Below the pieces are notes generated by a model. That model saw only the letters and a program-made list of their open reading frames with translations. It ran no database searches and was not told the origin of the DNA. Source: Nocardia brasiliensis NBRC 14402 (GTDB taxonomy: Bacteria; Actinomycetota; Actinomycetes; Mycobacteriales; Mycobacteriaceae). Taken from it: a stretch of 64,000 nt of DNA. A program made the translations under genes and the position numbers. Within the stretch, counting starts at the first letter, position 1; each line of letters starts with the position of its first letter. The DNA lies in NCBI RefSeq assembly GCF_000308475.2, contig NZ_BAFT02000060.1:124001-188000 (forward strand), written 5' to 3'. This document shows, piece by piece, positions 26,243-34,305 of this stretch.

Positions 26243-26692
26243 GTGACCGATGTGAAGTCCTTCGCCGAATTGGTGCCCGTCGATTCCGGCCTGTGCGTCG
26301 CCGTCACCCTGCGCGCGAACGGCACACCGCAGGCCACCGTCGTCACTGCGGCGGTGCTGCCGCATCCGGTCACCGGAGCCGACACGGTCACGTTCGTATC
26401 ACCCAGTGCCACTGTGAAACTCGCGAACTTGCGGGCCGATCCGACCATCACGCTCACCATCCGTGTCGGCTGGCGGTGGACCACCGTCGAAGGAACAGCA
26501 CAGCTGGTCGGGCCCGACGACCCCGATACCGGCATCGACGCCGAACGACAACGACGGGTGATCCGCGATATCTTCGCCGCGGCAGGCGTCACCCAGGACT
26601 GGGACGCCTACGACCAGGTGATGCGGGACAAACGCGGCACCCTGGTCTTCGTCACGCCGCACCGCGTCTACACGAATGCCGCCACACCGTGA
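26243..26692 (+). CDS. Pyridoxamine 5'-phosphate oxidase-fold / F420-dependent protein
   Basis: 149 residues with the split-barrel flavin-binding fold: 'LCVAVTLRANGTPQATVVTA' near the N-terminus, 'SATVKLANLRADPTITLTIRVGWRW' in the middle and a C-terminal 'LVFVTPHRVY'. Actinobacterial members often bind F420 or FMN and act as small oxidoreductases; the specific substrate is unknown. The GTG at 26243 sits behind AAGGAG (26232-26237), which rejects the longer frame from 26204. It is monocistronic as far as can be seen. Confidence 0.82.
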   Translation: MTDVKSFAELVPVDSGLCVAVTLRANGTPQATVVTAAVLPHPVTGADTVTFVSPSATVKLANLRADPTITLTIRVGWRWTTVEGTAQLVGPDDPDTGIDAERQRRVIRDIFAAAGVTQDWDAYDQVMRDKRGTLVFVTPHRVYTNAATP

Positions 26693-26725
26693 ACCGTATG
26701 TCGGGTGCGCCGAGCGTGACGCGGG

Positions 26726-26953
26726 TCAGCGGTAGGCGACGCGGGCAGATTCACACAAGTGCAGGAAGGGATTTCGGGCCCGCGGGTGGCGGGGATCGGG
26801 CGAGCGGGGAACCGCGGGGGTGGCGGGCACGGTCGGCACCGCCCGCGATTCCCACCACGGGCGACGCGAGCCGGCACGGGGCCGGTGCACCATCGCGGTG
26901 CCCGGCCTCGGCGTGGTGTGCGTGCGAACGGTAGCGGAACTTGTTGTGGTCAT
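26726..26953 (-). CDS. Small hypothetical protein downstream of the cold-shock gene
   Basis: 75 codons from ATG 26953. The protein is basic and rich in Thr, Pro and Arg, with no recognised domain. It lies 24 bases after the cold-shock gene on the same strand behind a weak GGAAAA, so it may be its operon partner. Low sequence complexity means it could also be a chance frame. Confidence 0.35.
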   Translation of the reverse strand: MTTTSSATVRTHTTPRPGTAMVHRPRAGSRRPWWESRAVPTVPATPAVPRSPDPRHPRARNPFLHLCESARVAYR

Positions 26954-26977
26954 TGCGTTTTCCGGTGTAGTGGAGTG

Positions 26978-27316
26978 TCAGGAGGCCCAGGCGAGGCACG
27001 TCGACCAGCCGCGGCCGATCGGTAGACGGTGCGGCCTGTGGAGGCTGCGCTCTGCGGCGCAGGGACAGGGCACGACACGGGTGGCTTCGAGGCCACGGCC
27101 GGTATCGGTGGCGGTGTATTCGACCCGCTGCCCGGCGGTGAGGGTCTTGTAGCCGGGCATGTCGATCACGCTGTGGTCGACGAACACCGCGGCTCCGGTC
27201 GAGGCGGTGAGGAACCCGAACCCTTTCGCGGTGTCGAACCAAGTCACCCGCCCGCGGTGCCAGCGGGACTCGGCCGCGTCGGCGGGCGTATCAATAGGCG
27301 AGGCAGTAGTAGTCAT
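26978..27316 (-). CDS. Cold-shock domain protein
   Basis: 112 residues: a short N-terminal extension, then one cold-shock domain, then a C-terminal tail of about 30 residues. The RNA-binding motifs are visible as 'KGFGFL' (RNP1) and 'VFVDHS' (RNP2, usually VFVHxS). Binds single-stranded RNA or DNA and acts as an RNA chaperone. ATG 27316 is preferred; it overlaps the small upstream gene by 26 bases, so the two are translated together. The tail beyond the domain is unusual compared with the 67-residue standard CspA. Confidence 0.88.
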   Translation of the reverse strand: MTTTASPIDTPADAAESRWHRGRVTWFDTAKGFGFLTASTGAAVFVDHSVIDMPGYKTLTAGQRVEYTATDTGRGLEATRVVPCPCAAERSLHRPHRLPIGRGWSTCLAWAS

Positions 27317-27512
27317 CGTCGAAGGGGGCGGGGGTGATCCAGTTCTGGTCGATACGGTCGGTGATGTCGGCGGCGTCGAACGCGGCGCGGATGCGTTCGG
27401 CCACCGGGTGCACGGCGGTGGTGTCGAGGCCGAGGTCGCGGTCGCGCTCATCGGCAAAGGCGTGCTGTCCGGCGCGGTCGACGTCGCCGCCGGCGGGAAC
27501 GAAGGTGGTCAT
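27291..27512 (-). CDS. Small hypothetical protein ahead of the cold-shock gene
   Basis: 73 residues from ATG 27512 behind a strong AAGGAG. The protein is acidic, with 'HPVAERIRAAFDAADITDRIDQNW' as its only helix-like stretch and 'DDDYYCLAY' at the end. I do not know its function. It overlaps the cold-shock gene by 26 bases, so it is the first gene of that operon. Confidence 0.65.
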   Translation of the reverse strand: MTTFVPAGGDVDRAGQHAFADERDRDLGLDTTAVHPVAERIRAAFDAADITDRIDQNWITPAPFDDDYYCLAY

Positions 27513-27838
27513 CGCGATCTCCTTTCTCGTGCCGAGAGTTTCGCATCGTCTCGCCGGGGGGCGCCGGCAAGGAGCGAAGGACCGGTGGGCCCGCGAGCAG
27601 TGCCCGTGCGGGCCCACCGGTCGGAGGAAGAGATTTCGAAAACGTGATGGTCTTGCTCAACAGTTCGGTGGGGGCCGGGTATCGCAGCGCCTGCTGCCAT
27701 ACAAGGTGGCCGGGCACCCGTCGCGGTTACGTCGGTCCTGACGACGCGGTGCAAGGGTGCAGGCCCGGGGCGACACGGCCGCGCCCCCAACCGAGAAACC
27801 AGTGGTTGCGTGTTTTGACAGGCATCACCTCGCTTTCA
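27513..27838 (-). other. Non-coding gap holding the leader of the cold-shock operon
   Basis: 326 bases with no supported gene between the start of the 73-residue gene and the end of the hsp20 companion gene. The only clear structure is the hairpin at 27580-27622. Confidence 0.5.
27580..27622. terminator. 15-bp stem hairpin
   Basis: A perfect 15-base-pair stem (27580-27594 with 27608-27622) encloses a 13-base loop. It lies 217 bases past the hsp20 companion gene and 68 bases ahead of the cold-shock operon start, both on the minus strand. It may end the heat-shock transcript or be a structured leader of the cold-shock transcript; sequence alone does not decide. Confidence 0.7.
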
Positions 27839-28126
27839 TCAGTTGCCAACCGGGCGAACACGGTTGGGCGGTCCACGCTGGCACGCGCGTGCCGGGCCGG
27901 GACGGCGTCCGGCACCGCGCGGCCGGTTCCGGTCCGGTATCGGGCACGGCCGTCGAGACGACGACTCGGGTGGCCGCTGCGGCCGCGGCCGCGCGACTTC
28001 CCGCAGCACGGCGTCGACCTCGGCGAACAATCGCTCGACGTCCGGATCCAAGCCCAGCAGCCCGGGCTCGCGCCACCACGGCCCCGCGGTCGATTCTTCG
28101 ACCGGTGTATCGATCGCACTCCGCAT
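27839..28126 (-). CDS. Small hypothetical protein downstream of hsp20
   Basis: 95 residues from ATG 28126, with GGAGG at ideal distance. The N-terminal half ('WWREPGLLGLDPDVERLFAEVDAVLREV') looks like an amphipathic helical segment; the C-terminal half is Arg/Pro-rich and probably disordered. It begins 31 bases after hsp20, so it is likely cotranscribed and under the same heat-shock control. Function unknown. Confidence 0.6.
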   Translation of the reverse strand: MRSAIDTPVEESTAGPWWREPGLLGLDPDVERLFAEVDAVLREVARPRPQRPPESSSRRPCPIPDRNRPRGAGRRPGPARACQRGPPNRVRPVGN

Positions 28127-28157
28127 CGCAGGACCTCCGGAGCAGGACCTGGCCGGT

Positions 28158-28583
28158 TCAGGCGTTGATGGCCTGACGGTCGGCGGTTTCGCTGCGGATG
28201 ACCTCGATCTTGCGCGGCTTGGCCTTTTCCGCGACGGGCACGGTCAATCGCAGCACCCCGTCGCGGTAGTCCGCGCGGATCGCGTCGGTATCGAGGTTCT
28301 CGCCCAGGAACAGCTGGCGGGAGAACACGCCGCGGCTACGTTCCGCGGCGATCATCGACCGGCTCTGATCCAGTTGCGGGCGGGTGGCTTTCACGGTCAC
28401 GACATTGCGTTCGACGTCGAGGTCGAGGGAGTCCGGGTCGATACCGGGCAGGTCGAATTCGACGAAGAACTCATCGCCGTCCCGCCAGGCGTCCATCGGC
28501 ATGGCCGCCGGGCGCGCAGGTGTACCGAAGACCTGCTGCGTCAGGCGATCCAGGTCACGGAAGGGATCGGTACGCATCAGCAT
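28158..28583 (-). CDS. Small heat-shock protein, Hsp20/alpha-crystallin
   Basis: 141-residue holdase of the mycobacterial 18-kDa antigen type. The alpha-crystallin domain spans about residues 38-130, with 'VEFDLPGIDPDSLDLDVERN' at its beginning and the 'GVLRLTVPVAEKAKPRKIEV' end strand. Start ATG 28583 follows GGAGG at 8 bases. The promoter region carries a near-perfect CIRCE operator (28660-28686), so HrcA control by heat is likely (inference from the established HrcA/CIRCE system). Confidence 0.93.
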   Translation of the reverse strand: MLMRTDPFRDLDRLTQQVFGTPARPAAMPMDAWRDGDEFFVEFDLPGIDPDSLDLDVERNVVTVKATRPQLDQSRSMIAAERSRGVFSRQLFLGENLDTDAIRADYRDGVLRLTVPVAEKAKPRKIEVIRSETADRQAINA

Positions 28584-28659
28584 GGTCGCCACCTCCAACT
28601 CACTCCAATCTCGATCGGTGGGAACTCAGATAACCTCTGTCATCTGACATAGATAATAT

Positions 28660-28686
28660 TTAGCACTCGGCACAGGAGAGTGCAAG
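28660..28686. promoter_or_regulatory. CIRCE-like HrcA operator
   Basis: TTAGCACTC (28660-28668), nine bases, then GAGTGCAAG (28678-28686). The consensus is TTAGCACTC-N9-GAGTGCTAA, so 16 of 18 arm positions match. It lies about 77 bases upstream of the hsp20 start in an A/T-rich stretch. Next to it, 28638-28649 forms TGTCA-TC-TGACA, a second perfect short inverted repeat. Confidence 0.85.
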
Positions 28687-28825
28687 TAGGTTCCAGAGAA
28701 AATCTTCAGCAACCGGAAGGAGGGCGATACCCGGGCCCCGGAGTTCAGGTTGTCGACCACACCGATGAGTTCGGGGCCGGTTCCTCGTCGATACTTCTGG
28801 ATGGATCGGAAGAAGGAGTCCGGCT

Positions 28826-29191
28826 GTGGCGGTGATCGAGGATGTCAGCGCGCTGGGGACCGAGCTCGAGCGCTCGTACCAGGTCTACGTACGTGGCAGG
28901 TTGAAGTTCCGCGTCGGACAGATTGTCTACGTGGCGTTCTCGCTCGACGAGACCATCATGGGCTTCGCGTTCCCCAAGGAAGAACGAGCGGCGCTGGTCG
29001 CGAGCGAACCGCACAAATTCCAACTCCCCGCGGCGACGGCGATGCGCTTCAACTGGGTGCACGCCGACCTCGCGGCCCTGGACGCGGCCGAGGCTCGTGA
29101 ACTGGTGGTCGACGCCTGGCGCATGGTGGTCCCCAAGAAACTCACCCGCGCTTACGATCTCGCCCATCCGCACGGTCCTGCCCGCAGCTGA
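28826..29191 (+). CDS. MmcQ/YjbR-family protein
   Basis: 121 residues. The pattern 'KFRVGQIVYVAFSLDETIMGFAFPKEERAALV' followed by 'NWVHADLAALDAAEARELVVDAWRMVVPKKL' is that of the MmcQ/YjbR (DUF419) family, small proteins with a double-wing fold proposed to bind DNA. Function is not established. GTG 28826 lies behind AAGGAG. It converges on the ABC transporter operon with a gap of only four bases. Confidence 0.8.
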   Translation: MAVIEDVSALGTELERSYQVYVRGRLKFRVGQIVYVAFSLDETIMGFAFPKEERAALVASEPHKFQLPAATAMRFNWVHADLAALDAAEARELVVDAWRMVVPKKLTRAYDLAHPHGPARS

Positions 29192-29195
29192 GTAC

Positions 29196-29969
29196 TCAGA
29201 ACGGCAGCATCGGTACGGCGTCCAGGAGCGCCCGGGTATACGGGTGCTCGGGGTGGGCGAGAACCGTTTCCGCGGCGCCGCGTTCGACGATCTCCCCGTC
29301 TTTCAGCACGAGGAGTTGATCGCACAGTTGCTGGACCACGCCGACGTCGTGGGAGACCAGGATCAGCGAGAGACCGAACTTTTCCACGAGATCGCGCAGC
29401 AGTTCGATGATCTGGGCGCGGGTGGGGGCGTCGAGGGCAGAGAACGGTTCGTCGCCGACGAGCACCTTCGGGTTCGGCGCGAGGGCGCGGGCGATCGCGA
29501 TGCGCTGACGCTGCCCGCCGGAGAACTCGTGCGGATAGCGTGCTGCCGCCTCGGGTTCCAGCCCGACGGCGACGAGCAGTTCCGCTACGCGATAGTCGTG
29601 GTTGCCCGGGATCCGCAGGCACTCCAGGGGTTCGGCGATCGAATCGCCGACGATCATCCGCGGGTCCAGCGAACTCAGCGGATCTTGCAGTACCACTTGG
29701 ACTTCCCGGCGAAACCAGCTCAGATCGCGGCCGCGGACCGGCTTGCCCTGGTAGCGAACGTCGCCGCCATCGGGACGATCGAGGGCCAATAGCAGGCGCA
29801 GCAATGTCGACTTCCCGGAACCGGATTCGCCCACGATGCCGAGGTGGCTCCCCTCCGCCAACGTCAGGCTCACCGCACGCACCGCATCCCGGCGCGGGGC
29901 GTGGCCGAACAGTCTGGTGCGCGGCAAGCGGAACGATCGGCTCAGGTCCTCGGCTTCCAACAGGATCAC
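29196..29969 (-). CDS. Oligopeptide ABC transporter ATPase (DppF/OppF type)
   Basis: 257 residues. Walker A 'GESGSGKST', signature 'EFSGGQRQR', Walker B 'VLVGDEP' and the H-loop 'LVSHDVG' are complete, and the C-terminal 'HPEHPYTRALLDAV' is typical of OppF/DppF. It energises uptake of short peptides or similar ligands with the paired ATPase and two permeases upstream. The GTG at 29969 overlaps the preceding stop (GTGA). Last gene of the nine-gene operon that begins at 38646. Confidence 0.93.
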   Translation of the reverse strand: MILLEAEDLSRSFRLPRTRLFGHAPRRDAVRAVSLTLAEGSHLGIVGESGSGKSTLLRLLLALDRPDGGDVRYQGKPVRGRDLSWFRREVQVVLQDPLSSLDPRMIVGDSIAEPLECLRIPGNHDYRVAELLVAVGLEPEAAARYPHEFSGGQRQRIAIARALAPNPKVLVGDEPFSALDAPTRAQIIELLRDLVEKFGLSLILVSHDVGVVQQLCDQLLVLKDGEIVERGAAETVLAHPEHPYTRALLDAVPMLPF

Positions 29970-30787
29970 GAAACCACCTCCGCGGAACCGCTGCTCACCC
30001 TCGTCGTACCGCGCCGGAACGACGACGCCCGCGCGAGCTCCAGCAACGTCCGCAGATACGGATGCTTCGACTCGCGCAGGGTCTGCGCCAGATCGCCGTC
30101 CGCCAGCACGCGCCCCTCCCCCAGCACCAGCACCCGCTGCGTCACCTGCGCGAGCACCGCCAGATCGTGCGTGATGAACAGCAGCGCCGAACCTTCCTCG
30201 GACACCAAATCCGCCAGCAGGGCCAAGATTTCGGCCTGCACGGTGACATCGAGCGCCGTCGTCGGCTCATCGGCGATCAACAGGGCCGGTTTCGCGGCGA
30301 GCGCCATCGCGATGCCGACCCGCTGCCGTTGCCCACCGGAGAGCTGATGCGGGAACGCGCGCACGATATGCGCCGGGTCCGGCAGGCCGACGCGCGCCGC
30401 CAGCTCGATGGTCGCGGCGTCGGCGGCGCGCCGGCCCAGCTTCTGGTGCAGCCGTAGCGGTTCCGCGATCTGCTTGCCGACGCGCATCAGCGGATTCAAT
30501 GCCGACAGCGGTTCCTGGAACACCATCGCCATCCGGCTGCCGCGAATCTTGGACAGCTGGCGGTCGCCGCGCCCGATCAGCTCCACACCGTCGAGCGTGA
30601 TGCTGCCGCGCACCCGCGCCTCCTCCGGCAGCAAACCCATGATCGCCAGGGCGAGCAGGGATTTCCCAGATCCGGACACCCCGATCAGGCCGAGGCGGCC
30701 GCCTGCTTCCATACCGAAGTCGACGGCGTCTAGCAGCACCCGGTCGCCGATCTCGACCGTCAGCCCGGTCACCTTCAGCAGTGTCAT
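29966..30787 (-). CDS. Oligopeptide ABC transporter ATPase (DppD/OppD type)
   Basis: 273 residues with Walker A 'GVSGSGKSLLALAIMGLLP', signature 'QLSGGQRQR', Walker B 'LLIADEPTTALDV' and the H-loop 'ITHDLAVL'. The 'VFQEPLSALNPLMRVGKQIAEPL' segment is diagnostic for the peptide/nickel group. It is shorter than typical OppD and ends soon after 'LLELARA'; the canonical iron-sulfur-like cysteine tail is absent. It overlaps both neighbours by four bases. Confidence 0.93.
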   Translation of the reverse strand: MTLLKVTGLTVEIGDRVLLDAVDFGMEAGGRLGLIGVSGSGKSLLALAIMGLLPEEARVRGSITLDGVELIGRGDRQLSKIRGSRMAMVFQEPLSALNPLMRVGKQIAEPLRLHQKLGRRAADAATIELAARVGLPDPAHIVRAFPHQLSGGQRQRVGIAMALAAKPALLIADEPTTALDVTVQAEILALLADLVSEEGSALLFITHDLAVLAQVTQRVLVLGEGRVLADGDLAQTLRESKHPYLRTLLELARASSFRRGTTRVSSGSAEVVS

Positions 30788-31680
30788 CGAGTCGGCACCC
30801 CTTTGCGCAGCCGCGGGTCGGTGACGCTGCGCAGCGCGTCACCCAGCAGATTGAAGCCGAGCACCGTCAGCGCCACCGCCAGGCCCGGCCACACCACCAG
30901 CAGTGGCCGCACCTTGATGTAGTCCTGTTGCGCGCGCAGGATGCCGCCCCAGGACGGCGCCGAGGGCGAACTGCCGTAACCGAGGTAGGTCAGCGCCGCC
31001 TCCGCGAGCACGGCCAGCGCCATCACCCAGGACAGCTGCACGATGAGCGTGGGCGCGATGGCGGGCAGCAGGTGTTTGCCCACGATCCGTCCCGTCGACG
31101 CGCCGGCCGCCCGGGCCGCGAGGACGAAATCGCTGGTCAGCACGCGCGCCACTTCGGCACGCGCCACCCGCGCGACCGCGACGCCCGAGCTGATGCCGAT
31201 GGCCACCGCCACCGTCAGCATCGACCCGCCGTACACCGCGGCCAGCACCATCGCGAGCAACAGCGCCGGGAACGCGATCATGATGTCGATCAGCTGCACC
31301 ACCACCGAGCCGACCGGGTGCGGCGACAGTTGCGCGGCCATCGCCAGCAGCAGGCCGAGCGTGCCGGCGATCGCCGCGACCACCAGCGCGACCGCAAGCG
31401 TCTGCCACGCACCGGCCAGCACCTGGCTGAACACGTCGTGCCCGACCCGGTCGGTGCCGAGCAGGTGGCCCTCGCGCAACGGCAGCAGCCAGGCCCGGCC
31501 CGGGTCGGTGGCCTGCGGGTCGTAAGGCGTCCACCACAGCGACACCACGCTCGCCACGACCAGCGTGCCGACCATGGTCACACCGAAAGCGCCACTGGGC
31601 TTTCGGATCAGGGCGGCGAGCACGACCTGTACCGCACGGCGCCTGCGCCGCCACTTCGGCCGCTCGACGGCTCGGATCAC
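30784..31680 (-). CDS. Oligopeptide ABC transporter permease (DppC type)
   Basis: 298 residues with an N-terminal membrane segment, an extracytoplasmic loop ('GTDRVGHDVFSQVLAGAWQTL', characteristic of DppC/OppC) and about five further membrane segments. The EAA-like loop is 'AARAAGASTGRIVGKHLLPAIAPTLI'. The start is GTG 31680, overlapping the DppB stop (GTGA); the longer upstream frame is DppB coding sequence read in another frame and is rejected. Confidence 0.93.
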   Translation of the reverse strand: MIRAVERPKWRRRRRAVQVVLAALIRKPSGAFGVTMVGTLVVASVVSLWWTPYDPQATDPGRAWLLPLREGHLLGTDRVGHDVFSQVLAGAWQTLAVALVVAAIAGTLGLLLAMAAQLSPHPVGSVVVQLIDIMIAFPALLLAMVLAAVYGGSMLTVAVAIGISSGVAVARVARAEVARVLTSDFVLAARAAGASTGRIVGKHLLPAIAPTLIVQLSWVMALAVLAEAALTYLGYGSSPSAPSWGGILRAQQDYIKVRPLLVVWPGLAVALTVLGFNLLGDALRSVTDPRLRKGVPTR

Positions 31681-32627
31681 AGTGTCGCCTCCACCCGTGG
31701 ATCGATGAGCCGGTGCAGGATGTCGACCACGAAACCGATCACCAGTACCGCGCTGACGATCAGCAGCACCTCGCCCTGCACCTTCACCAGGTCGCGGTTC
31801 GCCACGTCGGACAGCAGCATGCTGCCCACCCCCGGCAGGGTGAACACGCGCTCGATCACCACCGCACCCACGATCAACACCGCGAACTGCAAGCCGAGGA
31901 TCGAGACCACCGGCGGCGCGGCATTGCGAAAACCGTGCCGTACCAACGCCTGTGTGCGAGTCAGTCCCTTGGCCCGCGCGGTGCGCAGATACTCCGAATA
32001 CAGTACCCCCAGGATCGCCGAGCGCACGAACCGGAACAGCACCGCGCCCTCGGACAGCCCGAGCGTCACGCACGGCAGGATCAGGCTGCGCACCGCATCG
32101 CCGGGTTCGGCCCAGCGATCGGCCGGAAATCCCTGTGCGGGCAACACTTTCAGCTCCACCGCGAACACCAGGATCAGCAGCATCGCCAGCCACAGGCCCG
32201 GCACCGCGATACCGAGCTGCGACAAGGCATTCGCCGCCTCACCGGTCCGGCTGCGATGCCGGATCGCCGCCCAGGTGCCCAGCGATACCGCCAAACACAG
32301 TGCGATCAGCAGGGATCCGACGATCAGCGGGCCGGTGACGGCCAGTTTCTGCTGCAACTCGGGTCCCACCGAGGTCCCATTGAGCTGGGAATGGCCGAAG
32401 TCACCGTGGAACACCCCGCCGATCCAGGACAGGTACTGCTCCGGCAGCGACCGATCCAGACCGAGATCGGTGCGGATGGCGGCGATCTGCTCCGGTGTCG
32501 CCTGGAGCCCGGCGACGGTCGCCGCGACGTCACCGGGCAGCAATCGCAGCAGCGCGAAGACGAGCACGCTCGCCACCGCCAGGGATACCAGGAGCAGCCC
32601 CACTCGCTGGATCACATACCAGAGCAA
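31677..32627 (-). CDS. Oligopeptide ABC transporter permease (DppB type)
   Basis: 316 residues: 'LVFALLRLLPGD' after the first membrane segment, 'IRTDLGLDRSLPEQYLSWIGGVFHGDFGHS' and the 'RTARAKGLTRTQALVRHGFRNA' EAA loop are hallmarks of DppB/OppB. It has six membrane segments. The start is TTG 32627, five bases after GGAGG. It pairs with the DppC-type permease. Confidence 0.93.
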   Translation of the reverse strand: MLWYVIQRVGLLLVSLAVASVLVFALLRLLPGDVAATVAGLQATPEQIAAIRTDLGLDRSLPEQYLSWIGGVFHGDFGHSQLNGTSVGPELQQKLAVTGPLIVGSLLIALCLAVSLGTWAAIRHRSRTGEAANALSQLGIAVPGLWLAMLLILVFAVELKVLPAQGFPADRWAEPGDAVRSLILPCVTLGLSEGAVLFRFVRSAILGVLYSEYLRTARAKGLTRTQALVRHGFRNAAPPVVSILGLQFAVLIVGAVVIERVFTLPGVGSMLLSDVANRDLVKVQGEVLLIVSAVLVIGFVVDILHRLIDPRVEATL

Positions 32628-32637
32628 AAGACCTCCG

Positions 32638-34197
32638 TCACTTGGCGACCGCCAGCTCGGTCAGCGGAAACCGGTTGTTGGTCTCGTGCTGCGGCACACC
32701 GTAAACCCCCTTGCGCACCACCGTGTTCAGCTCGACGAGGAACAGCCAGTCACACGGTGCGTCCTCGGCGATCTGCCGGGTCATCTTGCGCAGCAGGGCA
32801 TTACGCGCGTCCTCACTGTCCGCGGTGCGCGCCTCCTGATACCACTGCTGGACCTGTTTGTTGTCGTAGCCGAAGTAGTAGTCGGCACGCGCGTAGTTGT
32901 TCACGTCCCGCGCCTCGGCATGATTGACCACGCTCAACTCGTAGTCGTGGTTCTTGTACACCTTCGACAGCCAGGTCTGGAACTCCACCACCCGGACATT
33001 GAGCGTGATACCGACGTCCTTGAGATTGGAGACCAGGATGTCGCTCAGCGCGGTGACGTAGTGGTTGGGATACTCCACCGACAGCGTCAACCCGTTGCCG
33101 TACCCGGCCTTGGCGAGCAGCTTCTTCGCGTTCTCCGGGTTGTATTCGTCCAGCGCGGTCAGGTCCTCGTACCAGGGATCCTGCGGCGGCACCGGGCTAC
33201 CGATCCGGATACCCGCGCCCACCGCCTGGATGATCGCCTTCTTGTCCAGCGCTTGCCGGATGGCATGGCGCACATCCGGATTCGCCAGGATCGGATTGGC
33301 TTCGTTGAAGGCGAGGGTGTATTCGTCGGTGCTCGTCCCGCGCAGCACGCTGAACTTGTCGCTGTCGGTGAACGGTTGCAGCAGGGTCGGATCGGTCGCG
33401 GTCTGCACGTCGAGCTGCCCGGTCAGTTCGGCATTGTTCGCGGTGTTGGCATCGATGATGTAGTGGAACACCACCTTTGCGACCTTCGGCTTCGGCCCCC
33501 AGTAGTCGTCCCATCGCGTCAGGGTGAGGGTCGAGCCGCGGTTCCACTGCGCCAGCCGGAACGGCCCGGAACCGTTCTCCGCACCGTCGAGGGCGGCGAA
33601 ATCGGTGCCGGTCTTGTAAACGATGCCGCCGCGCTGGGTCAGGTTCCACAGCAGGTTGGTATCGCGCTGTTTCAGCTGGATCGTCACGGTGGCCGGGTCG
33701 GCGGCGGACACCGACGCGATGGACGCGAGCTCGGCCGCGCGCAGCGATTTGGAGCCCGGCGCGATCTGCTGCTGCACCGACCACACGACATCGGCGGAGG
33801 TCAGCGGCGAGCCGTCGTGGAACTTCGCGTTCTGCACCAGGTGGAAGGTGTAGCTCAACCCGTCCGGCGACTGTTCCCACGAGGTGGCCAGGCCGGGCAC
33901 GATCTTGTCCTGGGCACCGGCGTCCACCGTAACCAGGCCCTGGTACACATTGTCGAGCAACGCCTGATCGAGCGCGACGCCCGCGGTGGTGAAGGTGTTC
34001 AGGCTGACCGGCTCCAGCGCGAACCGAACGTTCGCCGTCGCGTTGAGGTTCAGCTGGTCGTCCGGGGGTGTCGCGGCCTGGGTGGCCTTGCTCGGGTCCC
34101 CGCCGGGCACCACGTCACCGCCGGTGCCGCAGGCCACACCGGTCAGCCAGACCGCGAAGGCGAGTGCGACGACGACAACGGGACGACCGCGCCTCAA
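32638..34197 (-). CDS. Peptide ABC transporter substrate-binding lipoprotein
   Basis: 519 residues, family SBP_bac_5. A signal peptide ends in the lipobox 'LTGVAC', with the lipidated cysteine at residue 23. The core shows 'FHDGSPLTSADVVWSV', 'GSGPFRLAQWNRGSTLTLTRWDDYWG' and 'HAIRQALDKKAI'. It captures the imported ligand outside the membrane. The start is TTG 34197 behind a GGGGG run. Whether the ligand is a nutrient peptide or the locus product cannot be told, but the gene is downstream of a dioxygenase, a TPR protein and a halogenase-like gene on the same strand. Confidence 0.92.
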   Translation of the reverse strand: MRRGRPVVVVALAFAVWLTGVACGTGGDVVPGGDPSKATQAATPPDDQLNLNATANVRFALEPVSLNTFTTAGVALDQALLDNVYQGLVTVDAGAQDKIVPGLATSWEQSPDGLSYTFHLVQNAKFHDGSPLTSADVVWSVQQQIAPGSKSLRAAELASIASVSAADPATVTIQLKQRDTNLLWNLTQRGGIVYKTGTDFAALDGAENGSGPFRLAQWNRGSTLTLTRWDDYWGPKPKVAKVVFHYIIDANTANNAELTGQLDVQTATDPTLLQPFTDSDKFSVLRGTSTDEYTLAFNEANPILANPDVRHAIRQALDKKAIIQAVGAGIRIGSPVPPQDPWYEDLTALDEYNPENAKKLLAKAGYGNGLTLSVEYPNHYVTALSDILVSNLKDVGITLNVRVVEFQTWLSKVYKNHDYELSVVNHAEARDVNNYARADYYFGYDNKQVQQWYQEARTADSEDARNALLRKMTRQIAEDAPCDWLFLVELNTVVRKGVYGVPQHETNNRFPLTELAVAK

Positions 34198-34305
34198 CGG
34201 ATGCCCCCGCGGGTGCGCACCGTCATTCTCCGAGACTGCAATTCAGCACTCCTGACTTCGTTTCGACGCCGATCGAGCCAGACACCCATGACACGATATC
34301 TCCGA

